From contig CAWICW010000015.1 of NCBI GenBank assembly GCA_963834685.1, positions 62,001-126,000 of the forward strand: 64,000 nt of DNA, in the 5' to 3' direction. This DNA is from Palsa-504 sp963834685. Lineage in GTDB: Bacteria > Actinomycetota > Actinomycetes > Streptosporangiales > Streptosporangiaceae. Below are positions 34,501 through 42,414 of the stretch, one piece after another. The translations under genes were made by a program, and so were the position numbers. The stretch's first letter is position 1. Each line of letters opens with the position of its first letter. Below the pieces are notes generated by a model, which saw nothing but the letters and a program-made list of their open reading frames with translations, was not told where the DNA came from and did not search any database.

Positions 34501-35283
34501 GTCGACCCTGAGCCGGTGCGCGTGATCTTCCCCGGGCAGGCGTCCGATGAGTCCGGGCTCCAGGCGATGACCCAGCTGATCCCCGCCGTCGCGGACAGCG
34601 GCGGGACGCAGGGCACGTTCTTCATGCTGCCGCTGCCGCCCGGCGTCACCGCCGAGGATATGCAGTTGTTCGGCTTCTGGACGTACGAGTTCCGGGTCGG
34701 GCACGCGAAACTGTGGTCTACGGCGCAGGGCCGCTTCGGCCGCCCGCTCCGGGTCAGCGGCATCCAGCACCCGCCGCCCAACCTGATCTGCTCGGTCAAC
34801 CGGACGGAGCAGAGCATCACGGTCAGCGCTCCCTATGCGACCGCCGTGCTTAACGGCCGTCGCGTGTTCAGCCCGGCCCGCGATCCGCAGACCGAGATCT
34901 GGTTCATGCTCTACGCCCAGGCGATTCAGGCGGACGGCGCCTCCCAGCGCAACATCCTGCTCGGCCACGCGGCCGGCGCCCCGCTCGGCCCGTCCGGCGG
35001 CGGCCCGCGAGCTTACCGCGAGTTCCCGCAGAAGGAGGTGATCGCGTGGCTGAACCTCCTCGGCCTGGCACAGACCAGCTCGCTGAGCGTGCTCGCGGTC
35101 GAGCTCCTGCCGTTCGGCCAGGTGCAATCCCGGACGGACGCCAGCCCGGCCACGGCGGCGGAAACGGCCGACGCGGCCGCACCAGGCGCCGTCGTGCTCA
35201 GCGCCGATCCGCTCGGCACGGACCTCGGCAGCCGGCGGATCCTGCGGACCTCGCCGCTGACCGCGCTGCCGTCGATCTGCTGA
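31525..35283 (+). CDS. Giant uncharacterised protein B (1252 residues)
   Basis: Start ATG with GAGGAGG 7 bases upstream. No signal peptide or membrane helix. Opens LNDLELSLMAFPQRWVPAGGTGGGTLQLNVLLLPVGDP; a fibronectin-like strand pair GVHGYRVDVRVAGQQAW near 350 and YGTDYEFRVRLVDLSGG near 475; PDYYGTDSPPTGPYSDYI near 680; FWTYEFRVGHAKLWSTAQ near 1055, then SVNRTEQSITVSAPYATAVLNGRRV and EIWFMLYAQAIQADGASQRNIL. Beta-rich throughout, few Cys, no nucleotide-binding or catalytic motif recognised. It is immediately downstream of protein A and most likely its partner. I do not recognise a characterised family. Confidence 0.85.
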   Translation: MALNDLELSLMAFPQRWVPAGGTGGGTLQLNVLLLPVGDPTQPLGSGPLFAGTAVPVVANLSGPGALPSTGTAPTLTSQLVLTPPPVAPTLFAQLAQQFATAGITLTSGKLATVSGARIKKSLPASYTNAIPFEGPASGDVQVGDGYGCALRAQAPGINQPPPGTDQTIAWGQVLSYALRQPALAQRLGLIYPVSIAVPAVTLAAGGFVYVTLDASNPGNPWVADQQANPDTVRSYAARLPALAASGRPLFAATLLPVVSSPGSNLTQAQFEAAEYDDGFAQVVHGNQPTTIDAATLQPDRITPGSDAGIQVGWDDEQVTAWLNGQLDLLRFRVAPSPGDNPPETPLGVHGYRVDVRVAGQQAWASLCAVKGTLPLNDTGYGSGAMTSIDGELWVAPAPIRPSQGAAPANDGNDEDAWLPLYFAQWAGASLVLPDPAVQLLAAGWGPDPVTVPGTVANPRPDLSGVPALRYGTDYEFRVRLVDLSGGGPDASAAPVHPGPVPATLARFRRYVTPKALLVDTHENLQPYPAVPPAVRDIQTLTVRRPQIGYPEALFAGVDPATFAPASLAALINAAKNNGGVLDIADPDVDSFDVIVEARIPAHDTGPAGTDPGDVDGNFRVVYSVNVPFGAGADPSVTLTLNYTDGIDDISTVEPPAAGTTTLPIPTARDIRVRLQPQCADKPDYYGTDSPPTGPYSDYIVRQAAMTEDTLFSGSAASQLSALYFQPGSNIPQLLGQQLGVAQNALTLTGQPGQRTVFGASGALRHTVSADGGSITFSNQTELLGHWIVAITLQLERDWTWDGFAQPAAAMPGQSLTSAVPSLGFSRDSSPIGAITVPRIIAASTLADPSVAADRSGTRIIFFDAIDPNPAPGAFPAELSPGYTVTAAFEKAAAQTLPLQVTLPITTPPAQTPKIVATGLAESPYAAASDYSSTSPRDRFLWIEFDQPIADPEDCYFGRVLAYGPDPLLAFELAPTPDLGAMLPESPEPALPVDPEPVRVIFPGQASDESGLQAMTQLIPAVADSGGTQGTFFMLPLPPGVTAEDMQLFGFWTYEFRVGHAKLWSTAQGRFGRPLRVSGIQHPPPNLICSVNRTEQSITVSAPYATAVLNGRRVFSPARDPQTEIWFMLYAQAIQADGASQRNILLGHAAGAPLGPSGGGPRAYREFPQKEVIAWLNLLGLAQTSSLSVLAVELLPFGQVQSRTDASPATAAETADAAAPGAVVLSADPLGTDLGSRRILRTSPLTALPSIC

Positions 35284-35330
35284 CGATCGCCTCGCCCGCC
35301 CGGAATCCGGCGTGCGTAGTCGCGGACGCT

Positions 35331-35713
35331 CTAACGAATAACGCGATAGTCGACGAGCAGATAGCCAGTCGGTGAGACCTCGCTTGCCATCGATTCGAGC
35401 TGAATCGATGGCAAGCCGTCGAGAAGTCGTCGTCCGCGGCCGGCGATCCTCGGCGCTATCACGAGCCTGAGTTCGTCGACAACGTCGGCGGCGAGCAGCG
35501 CCTGCGCGACCGAGATACTTGCGTGGACGCCGACATCGCCTCCGCGCTGCTGCTTGAGATCCCGAACGAATTCGACCAGCCCGCCGTCGAGCACCGTCGT
35601 GTTGGCCCAATCTCGGTCAAGGGGCGTCGATGTCGCGACATACTTCGTGACCCCGTTGATGAATGTCGCGAAGGGCTGGATCTGGCTGCTCGGCCAGAAC
35701 TGATGGACTGAAT
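35331..35713 (-). pseudogene. 3' fragment of dihydrofolate-reductase-like gene
   Basis: The frame reads FATFINGVTKYVATSTPLDRDW, TTVLDGGLVEFVRDLKQQ, GDVGVHASISVAQALLAADVVDELRLVIAPRIAG: the C-terminal two thirds of the RibD_C/dihydrofolate-reductase-like family. It lacks the first 80 or so residues including the substrate half; similarity stops at SVHQFWPSSQ (about 35713), exactly where IS-like sequence on the other strand begins. The first in-frame start (GTG 35594) would give 87 residues. I infer truncation by a mobile-element insertion or deletion. Confidence 0.65.
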
Positions 35714-35920
35714 CGCCATGGCCTGACTGACAAGGAATGGGAGCGGCTGCGGGGATTCCTCCCCGCCGATCTGCCGCGGGTGGCCGGCGCCCTGTGGCCG
35801 GTCACGTTCGTGATACTCCAGGTCGTGACCAACGTCTACTTCGCCCGAGCCGGTTTCTGGCGCATCTTGATAACCGGGCCAGGACAGCCCCACCCCGGCT
35901 ACGCCAGGCGCTCGCCGTAA
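35714..35920 (+). mobile_element. 5' fragment of IS5-type transposase
   Basis: RHGLTDKEWERLRGFLPADLPR matches the N-terminus of IS5-group transposases (LTD-EW--L-P-LP). Similarity fades within about 30 residues; the following PVTFVILQVVTNVYFAR and WRILITGPG are unassigned, and a shifted frame ends with a helical YIARARLKPAA at 35976. No DDE residues remain and no terminal repeats are obvious. Scar of an insertion sequence. Confidence 0.45.
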
Positions 35921-36079
35921 TCGACCGCCACGTCGAGGACTACATCGCCCGAGCACGGCTCAAGCCCGCGGCTTGAAAACATGACTCTTGTGTTCAGAAT
36001 CCGAGCCCAAAACCTGACCAGCTCGCGACGTGTTCCGTAGACCGGCACCGTCGGCTGGCCCACCTACCACGCTGTCCGG

Positions 36080-36124
36080 CCGTACCCATTTCCGCTGGCA
36101 TATTTAGGCCGAACGGACGGTGGT
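36080..36124 (-). repeat. CCGTTCGG palindromic element, copy 1
   Basis: On the minus strand: ACCACCGTCCGTTCGG (36109-36124) running to TGGGTACGG (36080-36088), the same order as copy 2 at 41055-41098. The A-rich centre is degenerate here. Confidence 0.5.
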
Positions 36125-36175
36125 ATCAGCTCCAGGATCCCGGGTCTGCTGGCCGTTCGTGTGCCAGAATCCTGA

Positions 36176-37561
36176 GTGAAGATGACTGAGACGAACGCGG
36201 CACTGCTGGCCGATCTTCCCTCCGACGTCCAGGCCCTCCTGGCCGGGCCGCCGCTTGAGGACACCATGCTGCTGGAGCTGGCGGCCAGTTGGGAAGGCCT
36301 GTCGCCGGCGCTGGCCGGGATGGCCGAGGCGCTGCGGCTGTTCGTGGTGACCTGGGATCCGCTGGAGTGGCTGGCGCCGCGGGCGGAGGCGGTGGCTACC
36401 GCCAGCGCGTGGCCGGTCGAGATCGTCGTCTACGTGCCGGTGTGGTCGCTGGCCGAGATGGCCACGCGGCGGGAGACGACGATGGCGGCCGTGCTGGCCG
36501 AACTCGGCGGCCGGGCCGTCACGACCGCTGCGGCCCACGAGGACGTCGTTACCGCTGGGCGGTACGCCGAGCTCGCGGCGCGCGGGGAGGTGCCGGGCCT
36601 GCTCTCCGGGGATCCCGCGCCCGGGCTCGGGGAAGCCGTCATCACGGCCGAGGCCCCATCGTGGGACGACATCGGCCTGGGTGCGATCACCGATTTCGTC
36701 CAGGAGGCGTTCGGCCCCGTCGACCTGGACCGGTCGCTGGTCGAGCTCACCGTGACGGCCGCTCCCCGGCCCGGCTGCCCGGCCTGCGCGGGCCGCCGGT
36801 TCAAGTTCCCCGCCGACCTGGCCGATTCCCAGGACCGGATGTGCCCGCCGCACCGGAACGAGGCGGACACGGTGACCAGGAGGCGGATCGCGCGGGCGGA
36901 GGCCAGCAATCCGGCCGGGTGGCGGATGCTCGGCGACGCCTCCGCGCGGCTGTCGCTGCCGCGCCTGCCCGGCGGCCTGGCGACCAGGCTGGCGGCGGCC
37001 AGGAATGATCCGGTGCGGCGCGCCCGGCTGCTGGCCGAAGCCGCGGCCGGATTCCCGGGCCGCCCGGATGACTTCGGCAGTGCGCTGGCCGAAAACCGGG
37101 ATCAGGCGGGTCGGTTCCCGGCCTGGCCGGTCACCCTCATCCGCGACCTCGGCCGCGCGGACCAGGCCACCGAGGCCGTCATGCTGAGCGAGGCGCTGGC
37201 CGCCGTCGACCCGGCCCGGCACGGTTTGTTCGCCGGTGAGGCGGCGGTCGCGCTGGCCGAAGCCGGGCTGGCCGACGACGCACTGACGAAGATCGCCGCG
37301 AACACCGAACGCTGGCCCGACGACGTCCGGACCCGGATGCTCGCCGGTGACGCGCTGGCCATCCTCGGCAACACCGAGGCGGCGCTGGCCCAATTCAAGG
37401 TGGCCTTCCTGCTGGCCCAGCAGGCCAAGGACTTCAAGGTCATCCGGGACCTGTCCAAGCGGATCTTCCGGCTCGCCCATCCCGCCGCCGCCGACGAGAC
37501 CGTGCAGCGCCGCCAGCCCCGCTCCAGGCCGACCCGATCCCAGCGCAAGGGCAAGCGATAA
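36176..37561 (+). CDS. Uncharacterised protein with Cys/His cluster and TPR-like C-terminus
   Basis: 461 residues, leaderless-looking start GTGAAGATG just after CAGAAT. Residues about 1-190 are helical and unassigned (LADLPSDVQALLAGPPLED). A probable zinc site follows: PGCPACAGRRFKFPADLAD-RMCPPHRNEAD near residues 199-230 (CxxC...CxxH), as in SEC-C-like modules. The C-terminal third has helical repeats of TPR type (GLADDALTKIAANTERWPDDV, LGNTEAALAQFKVAFLLAQQ) and ends in a basic tail (RSRPTRSQRKGKR). Possible scaffold or nucleic-acid-linked role; not recognised as a named family. Confidence 0.75.
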   Translation: MKMTETNAALLADLPSDVQALLAGPPLEDTMLLELAASWEGLSPALAGMAEALRLFVVTWDPLEWLAPRAEAVATASAWPVEIVVYVPVWSLAEMATRRETTMAAVLAELGGRAVTTAAAHEDVVTAGRYAELAARGEVPGLLSGDPAPGLGEAVITAEAPSWDDIGLGAITDFVQEAFGPVDLDRSLVELTVTAAPRPGCPACAGRRFKFPADLADSQDRMCPPHRNEADTVTRRRIARAEASNPAGWRMLGDASARLSLPRLPGGLATRLAAARNDPVRRARLLAEAAAGFPGRPDDFGSALAENRDQAGRFPAWPVTLIRDLGRADQATEAVMLSEALAAVDPARHGLFAGEAAVALAEAGLADDALTKIAANTERWPDDVRTRMLAGDALAILGNTEAALAQFKVAFLLAQQAKDFKVIRDLSKRIFRLAHPAAADETVQRRQPRSRPTRSQRKGKR

Positions 37562-37572
37562 TTCCAGATCAT

Positions 37573-37822
37573 GTGAACGGCCGCCACGGTGGGGACGAGC
37601 TCGCTGTCCTCATCGAGCGCAGCGCGGAACTGAAGCGGGACCTGGTCGACTTCGCGTGCAGCCCGCGCCTGAAGCGGCCGGCCGCGGGACTTCACCTGGG
37701 CCGAGCACGGCGAGGAGCTGATGCGCCGCCGGAAGGCCTGGTACTACCAGCACGAGCCCCGTCCGGGCGTCACGGTGATCGGCGACCGCCTGGTCGAGCT
37801 CGCCTTCGGCGGTCCTCGGTAA
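37573..37822 (+). pseudogene. Small gene split by a single-base frameshift
   Basis: GTG 37573 opens GGDELAVLIERSAELKRDLVDFACSPRLKRPAA. Shifting frame at about 37683 continues RDFTWAEHGEELMRRRKAWYYQHEPRPGVTVIGDRLVELAF and stops at 37820-37822. Both halves have protein-like composition and together make about 83 residues. One base is missing relative to an intact frame (around GGCCGCGGGAC). Family unknown. Lies 11 bases after the previous gene, likely same transcript. Confidence 0.55.
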
Positions 37823-37847
37823 AGGTGCGAACGCCGACTGGCCGCCG

Positions 37848-38345
37848 CTACCCGACGGTCGCGGAAGGTGGCCCCGGAGGCGGAGGCACCCGGCTGGCTC
37901 GCTGCCTGGTGCTGTCATCGAACAGGGCGGCGCGCAGCACGGCGTCCGCCGCGGCGAGCTGCGCCGGGCTGACGCGCCCGACGACCTCTCGGTTGAGTTC
38001 GGTGATGACGCCGATGACGGCGATGGCGTAGTCGCGGCCGAACTGGGTGAGGGTGACGTTCAGCTGCCGCGTGTCACGCGAGTCCCGTTCGGTCGTGGCG
38101 TAGCCCCGCTGCTCCAGCCCGTCGGCGACCTTCCTGGCCGCCTGCCGGGTCACACCCAGGCCCGTACCAAGCTGGCCGACCGGCAGCGGACCCCGCCACA
38201 GCATCCGCAACGCGGCCGCGTCGGTGCGCCGGTAGTCGGCGTAGCCGAGCCGTTCCAGGCGGCTGGTCATCTGGCCGAGCCAGCTCTGCCTGGCCAGCGC
38301 GAGCAGGTCGCCGAACCGATACGTGGGAGTTGACTCCGCGGCCAT
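37848..38345 (-). CDS. MarR-family transcriptional regulator
   Basis: 165 residues. Winged helix: YRRTDAAALRMLWRGPLPVGQLGTGLGVTRQAARKVADGLEQRGYATTER, wing SRDTRQLNVTLTQFGRDYAIAV, and dimerisation helices at both ends. A Pro-rich tail (PPPPGPP) closes the protein. Divergent from the DUF998 gene; a perfect 13-bp palindrome lies 23 bases upstream of its start, the probable operator. Confidence 0.87.
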   Translation of the reverse strand: MAAESTPTYRFGDLLALARQSWLGQMTSRLERLGYADYRRTDAAALRMLWRGPLPVGQLGTGLGVTRQAARKVADGLEQRGYATTERDSRDTRQLNVTLTQFGRDYAIAVIGVITELNREVVGRVSPAQLAAADAVLRAALFDDSTRQRASRVPPPPGPPSATVG

Positions 38346-38367
38346 GACTCCACCATACTAAAAATAT

Positions 38368-38380
38368 GCAACCAGGTTGC
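38368..38380. promoter_or_regulatory. Probable MarR operator
   Basis: Perfect palindrome GCAACCAGGTTGC (6-bp arms, 1-base centre) in the gap between the MarR gene and the DUF998 gene, next to an A/T-rich stretch TACTAAAAATAT. Confidence 0.55.
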
Positions 38381-38463
38381 GCTTCTTCCCCGCCGACATG
38401 GCGGGTACACCCTCAATTGCGGACCCGCGGTACCCGCCTCGACCCACCCTCCCGGGGGTCCCT

Positions 38464-39126
38464 ATGACTACCGCCGTCTCGCCGCCGCGGCACCGCCCCG
38501 CCCCGTCCCTCGCGAAGCCGCTGGCTTGGTTCACGCTCGCCGGGATCGCCGTCTACGTGGCCATCGACGTCCTGCTGGCTTTCCTGCGGCCCGGGTACAG
38601 CCTGATCTACAACGCGGAAAGCGACTACGGCCGCGGCCCGTGGTTCTGGGTGATGGACCTGAACTTCCTGCTGCGCTGCGCCCTGTCCCTGGCCATCGCG
38701 GCCGCCCTGTCCCAGGTGCTTCGCCCCGACGGCCGCACCCGCGCCGGCCTGGCCCTGCTGGTCACCTGGGCGATCTGCTCCGGCCTGCTCGCCTTCTTCG
38801 CCGACGACATCGAGGGCACCCCGCAGCACGGCAGCGGCATCGTCCACCTGGTCCTGGCCTTCATCGCGTTCACCGCCATCGCGATCGGCGCCATCCTGAT
38901 CTCGGCCAGCCTCATGTCCGACCCCGCCTGGCGTCCCGCCGCCCGCGTCATGCTCGCCCTCTCCATCTCCGCCGTCATCGCCTACCTCCTGCTCGGCACC
39001 GCCCACAAGCACAACCACGCCCCAGCCGGCCTCTACGAGCGCATCTTCCTCGGCCTGGAACTCCTCTGGATGGCCGTCGCCGCCATCGCCATCGCCAGGC
39101 GGAACCCCGCGACCCAGCCAGAATGA
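38464..39126 (+). CDS. DUF998 integral membrane protein
   Basis: 220 residues with six hydrophobic helices. Diagnostic segments: YSLIYNAESDYGRGPWFWVMDLNFLLRCALS (the ESDY-R loop), GTPQHGSGIVHLVLAFIAF, and KHNHAPAGLYERIFLGLELLWM (GL-ER-F). DUF998 proteins are found widely in actinobacteria, with unknown function. ATG 38464 has GGGGGTCC upstream; an in-frame start at 38377 would sit in the operator. Probably controlled by the divergent MarR. Confidence 0.87.
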   Translation: MTTAVSPPRHRPAPSLAKPLAWFTLAGIAVYVAIDVLLAFLRPGYSLIYNAESDYGRGPWFWVMDLNFLLRCALSLAIAAALSQVLRPDGRTRAGLALLVTWAICSGLLAFFADDIEGTPQHGSGIVHLVLAFIAFTAIAIGAILISASLMSDPAWRPAARVMLALSISAVIAYLLLGTAHKHNHAPAGLYERIFLGLELLWMAVAAIAIARRNPATQPE

Positions 39127-39149
39127 CCCGACAGCCGGGGTCAGATTCC

Positions 39150-39533
39150 CGGCATGGTCGCGCGCAGGAGGGGAGCGTGTGACCGTGGCGGCCCTCCTGG
39201 CGAAGGGTTTGTCCTGGAACGCCACGTCGAGTTGCGCGGTGACGCCGAGTTCTTCGGTGGCCTCGCGCCGAACGGTCCCGAGCGGATGCTCGCCGGGCTC
39301 GACATGCCCTCCCGTCGGCAGCCACAGGCCGGACAGCCGGTGGTCGCAGAGCAGCACGCTCCCGGCCGGCCGGTCGACGAGCAGGAAGTACGACACCAGA
39401 TGCGGCGACGGGGTGACGGCTTCACCCGCCGGAAGATGTCATCGGTCCCGGCGAGCCACGACAGGGCGTTCCGGCTGTGCTCCCGTCCGAGGTCATCCGT
39501 GGGCTCGATGCCGGACACCAGGCCGGTGATCAT
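39150..39533 (-). pseudogene. Nudix hydrolase, frameshifted and 3'-truncated
   Basis: One frame gives MITGLVSGIEPTDDLGREHSRNALSWLAGTDDIFRRVKP; another continues SYFLLVDRPAGSVLLCDHRL then LWLPTGGHVEPGEHPLGTVRREATEELGV, which is the Nudix box (GGHVEPGE...REATEELG). They join at about 39415 through a one-base shift. After AFQDKPF near 39200 the similarity is lost and the frame runs antisense into the DUF998 gene, so about 60 C-terminal residues are also missing. Confidence 0.65.
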
Positions 39534-39652
39534 CGACTTCAGGGTGGCCGGCATGCGCGTTATGGGGTCGGGTAGCCCGGGGGTGAGATTTCCCCGGGCT
39601 ACCCGCCCCCCCGACACGTCCGGCATTCGCTTCGGGACGGCAGCGCCCGCCC

Positions 39653-40510
39653 TCAGCCGCGGTCTTCGAGGAAGCCCGCGACGGCTGCGGTGAACCAGCC
39701 GCCGTCGTCGAGCCAGGGGTAGTGCCCGGCACCTGGCTGGACGACCAGCTTGGCGCCGGGGAACAGTCCCGCGAACTCGGCGGCGATCAGCGGAACGGTG
39801 TTCGCGTCCGCCTCACCGGCGAGCACCAGCACGGGCGAGGACAACGCGGGGAGCGCCGCGCGGGTGGCCGCCGGGCCGAACGCGCCCGGCCCGCCGAACA
39901 CGCCGGCCGCCTCCTGGTTGACCTGCTCTTCATTCGCGGCGGCGTGGGCCTGGGCCGTGGCGTCCCAGCGTCCGTAGAAGAACGGCACGATCGCGTCCCA
40001 GTCCTCGTCGGCATCCGAACCAGCCTGGATCCGACCGAAGGCGGCGGCCGCTTCGGCGAACCAGGGCTCGCCCCGGCGCAGGTTGACGATCTCCCGTCGC
40101 ATCTCGCTGCTGGCGGCCAGGCCGACCGCGCGGGTGCTCGGCGTAACCAAGACCAGCTTGCCGACCCGCAGCCGATGGCGCGCGGCGTACTGCACCACGA
40201 TGTTGGCGCCTGCCGAATGAGCCAGTACGTCGATACGTTCAAGACCGAGGTACTCCTGCAGCGCGGCGACGTCATCGACCAGGCGGTCACACCGGTAGCT
40301 CGCCGGGTCGGCAGGCACCGCCGACTGACCGGTGCCCCGCAGGTCCAGCATGATCAGCCGCCGCACTGCGGCCAGGCCGCCGAGGTCACCGAGGTAGACA
40401 GAATCGCGCATCGGCCCGCCGGGCACGCAGACAAGCGGCGCGCCCTCACCCTGAACGTGGTACGCCAGCTTGGTTCGGTCAAAGGCACGGAAAGCAGGCA
40501 TAACCGTCAT
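39653..40510 (-). CDS. Alpha/beta hydrolase
   Basis: 285 residues. Fold landmarks: oxyanion region VCVPGGPMRDSVYLGD, LDLRGTGQSAVP, nucleophile elbow VLAHSAGANIV (Ser near 117), acid in VLAGEADANTVP, and catalytic His in QPGAGHYPWLDD. The PGGPM and RGTGQS segments place it near proline iminopeptidase-like hydrolases, but the substrate is open. No obvious operon partners; the Nudix remnant lies downstream. Confidence 0.88.
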   Translation of the reverse strand: MTVMPAFRAFDRTKLAYHVQGEGAPLVCVPGGPMRDSVYLGDLGGLAAVRRLIMLDLRGTGQSAVPADPASYRCDRLVDDVAALQEYLGLERIDVLAHSAGANIVVQYAARHRLRVGKLVLVTPSTRAVGLAASSEMRREIVNLRRGEPWFAEAAAAFGRIQAGSDADEDWDAIVPFFYGRWDATAQAHAAANEEQVNQEAAGVFGGPGAFGPAATRAALPALSSPVLVLAGEADANTVPLIAAEFAGLFPGAKLVVQPGAGHYPWLDDGGWFTAAVAGFLEDRG

Positions 40511-40599
40511 CCTGGCACCGCGACGGCGGCACAGCCAGCCAATTGGCAGCGGCCGGCAGGGTCAGGTCGGGCGGGGCACGCTGCGGTCCGCGGCCACCC

Positions 40600-41000
40600 C
40601 CCGCTGCCGCGAGGCCAGCAGCCACTGGGAACAGATCTGGCAGCGGCCCCGCAACCAGACAGCCACTGACCGTGCCGATCTGGTACCAGTACGAACCCGG
40701 CGAGGAGGCGTGGGTGCTGACCGAGGCCGAGTCGCGGAAGGCCCGCCTGATCCAGGCAGCCGGGCGTTTCACCTTAATGGTCGAGCGGGTCACGCCGACC
40801 GTCCGGTACGTATCGGTGGAGGGTCCGGTCACGCGCACGATCCCGGGGACCGATGAGCTGCTGCGGGAGATCACCGTGCGCTATTGCAGCCGGAGGAGGT
40901 TCCGGCTTACCTGAAGTTCGCCCGGACGGAACTGGGCGAGCAGGTCGCGATCTACCTGCGTCCCCAGCGGTGGCTGTCGGCGGATCTAGGGCCAGGCTGA
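40600..41000 (+). pseudogene. PPOX-class flavin/F420 enzyme, truncated and frameshifted
   Basis: PLTVPIWYQYEPGEEAWVL, TEAESRKARLIQAAGRFTLMVERVTPTVRYVSVEGPV match pyridoxamine-phosphate-oxidase-class proteins. After DELLREITVRY the frame shifts by one base (about 40884) and continues LQPEEVPAYLKFARTELGEQ then VAIYLRPQRWLSADLGPG to a stop at 40998. The first 30-40 residues are also lost. Restoring one T at the TATTG junction would repair the shift. Confidence 0.65.
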
Positions 41001-41054
41001 ACGTCGCCGCGCATAGGTTACTGCGGCATTGAGCTGGCTTGCCACTCCGCCCGG

Positions 41055-41098
41055 CCGTACCCATCGACGTGTTCTTTTTGACCGAACGGACAGTGGTC
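41055..41098 (-). repeat. CCGTTCGG palindromic element, copy 2
   Basis: Minus strand: TGACCACTGTCCGTTCGG, then TCAAAAAGAAC, ending GGGTACGG. Shares the core CCGTTCGG-AAAAAGAA with the copies at 55603 and 59285. Confidence 0.6.
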
Positions 41099-41207
41099 AA
41101 TGCCCTGAGCCTGGCGCGTGCCGGCACCGCCCGGGGCCGCTGCGCGCCGATCACCAGGCCGGCCCCGGCCAGCGACTCCAGCACGAAGGCCCGGCCCTGG
41201 TGCTGCC

Positions 41208-41792
41208 TTACCGGCGGGTGTATTGCGCGATGATCACGCCTTTACTGGTCGTGACGCTGCCGGTGAGCTCGAACTCGGTTGGCGGGGCGGGGCACTCGAA
41301 TAGCCGCGCGCCGCTGCCCAAGGTCAGCGGGCAGATCAGCAGCGTGTAGCGGTCAATCAGGCCGGCGGCGTGCAGGCTTCGCACCAGCGACACGCTGCCG
41401 ATGATCCCCAGGTCCCCGCCCGGCTGAGCCTTCAGCTCGGCCACGGTGCTCGCCGCGTCGCCGCGCAGCAGGACCGAGTTCTGCCACCCATCCGTATCCT
41501 CCAGGGTCCTAGAGACGACGTATTTGGTGGTCGCGTTCATGCGCGTGGTGACCGGGTTGCCGTCGGTCCGCCGTCCCCATGCGGTGGTGAAGTCCTGCCA
41601 GGTGCGGCGGCCGAGCAGCATGTCCCCCGGCCTGGTCATGGCCCTGGCCATCTCGCGGCCCATCACCTCGTCGTCGTACCGCGGGCCCCAGCCGCCGTGC
41701 GTGAAGCCGCCGCGGGTGTCCTCGTCCGCGCGGCCTAGACCCTGCACGACGCCGTCGAGGGTGACCCACATCGTGACCGTGATCGAACGCAT
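41208..41792 (-). CDS. Dihydrofolate-reductase-family protein (RibD_C-like)
   Basis: 194 residues: ITVTMWVTLDGVVQGLGRADEDTRGGF, GDMLLGRRTWQDFTTAWGRR, TKYVVSRTLEDTDGWQNSVLL, GDLGIIGSVSLVRSLHAAGLIDRY, PLTLGSGARLFE. This is the common actinobacterial dihydrofolate-reductase-like family of uncertain substrate; it is not the biosynthetic FolA. The TetR-like gene 124 bases upstream on the same strand may be its former regulator. Confidence 0.87.
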   Translation of the reverse strand: MRSITVTMWVTLDGVVQGLGRADEDTRGGFTHGGWGPRYDDEVMGREMARAMTRPGDMLLGRRTWQDFTTAWGRRTDGNPVTTRMNATTKYVVSRTLEDTDGWQNSVLLRGDAASTVAELKAQPGGDLGIIGSVSLVRSLHAAGLIDRYTLLICPLTLGSGARLFECPAPPTEFELTGSVTTSKGVIIAQYTRR

Positions 41793-41916
41793 GGACCTGT
41801 TCCCTTCCGTGCCGCGGGCCGCCCTGCCGCGGCCCGGTCACCTCTTACACGAACGGTCGACGGCGAAATCGACACCGGCACGCGGAGCTACTGGAGGCCG
41901 CGCGGCGTTCACCTGG

Positions 41917-42414
41917 TTAACCGCTGGCGGCCGCGCTCGGCGGCGAGGCATGGAAAGCCTGGACCGCGAGCGCGGCGAAGCGTCGGGAGGCCGCGACCCG
42001 GGCGGCCGGTGAGGTGGCGTGGATGCCGTCATTGGCCATGATCATGAGGATCAGGTCGTCCAGGACGAAGTCAGGTCGCAGGCGGCCCGCGTCCCTGGCG
42101 CGGCGGGCCAGTTCGGCGACTGAGTTCACCGCGTATTCGCGGCCTGTGGTGAAGTCCATCGCGTTCGGGAAGGCCGACCTGAAGGCGGCGGTGAAGCCCC
42201 GGTTGCGTGCGTGCAGTTCACAGATCTTCTTGATCACGAGGCAGAAACCGTGCCACGGATCGGGGTCGGCGAGCCCTTCGTCGATGATGACGCGGCACGC
42301 GCACAGCTGGTCGGTAAAGGCCTCGGTGGCCAGCGTCTGCTTGGTTGGGAAGTGGCGGTACAAGGTGGCGGGGCCCACCCCGGCGCGGCGGGCGATCTCC
42401 CGCATCGGGGTCAT
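41917..42414 (-). CDS. TetR-family regulator, N-terminally truncated
   Basis: 165 residues starting MTPMREIARRAGVGPATLYRHFPTKQTLATEAF. HTH helices 2-3 are present (recognition helix VGPATLYRHF) but helix 1, normally the 20 or so residues before MREIA, is missing. Immediately upstream the DNA encodes part of a methyltransferase ending YVDNDP, so the start was replaced by a fusion. The C-terminal domain (AELARRARDAGRLRPDFVLDD) is ordinary. It may be translated but is unlikely to bind DNA normally. Confidence 0.7.
   Translation of the reverse strand: MTPMREIARRAGVGPATLYRHFPTKQTLATEAFTDQLCACRVIIDEGLADPDPWHGFCLVIKKICELHARNRGFTAAFRSAFPNAMDFTTGREYAVNSVAELARRARDAGRLRPDFVLDDLILMIMANDGIHATSPAARVAASRRFAALAVQAFHASPPSAAASG

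Noticed and set aside
26646..35283. Giant pair as a Tc-toxin, contractile-injection or nonribosomal-peptide system
   Set aside because: No Rhs/YD repeats, sheath, spike, adenylation or carrier motifs are visible, and no such accessory genes are adjacent.
41208..41792. Naming the dihydrofolate-reductase-like gene folA
   Set aside because: The sequence fits the RibD_C-like family of uncertain substrate, not biosynthetic FolA.
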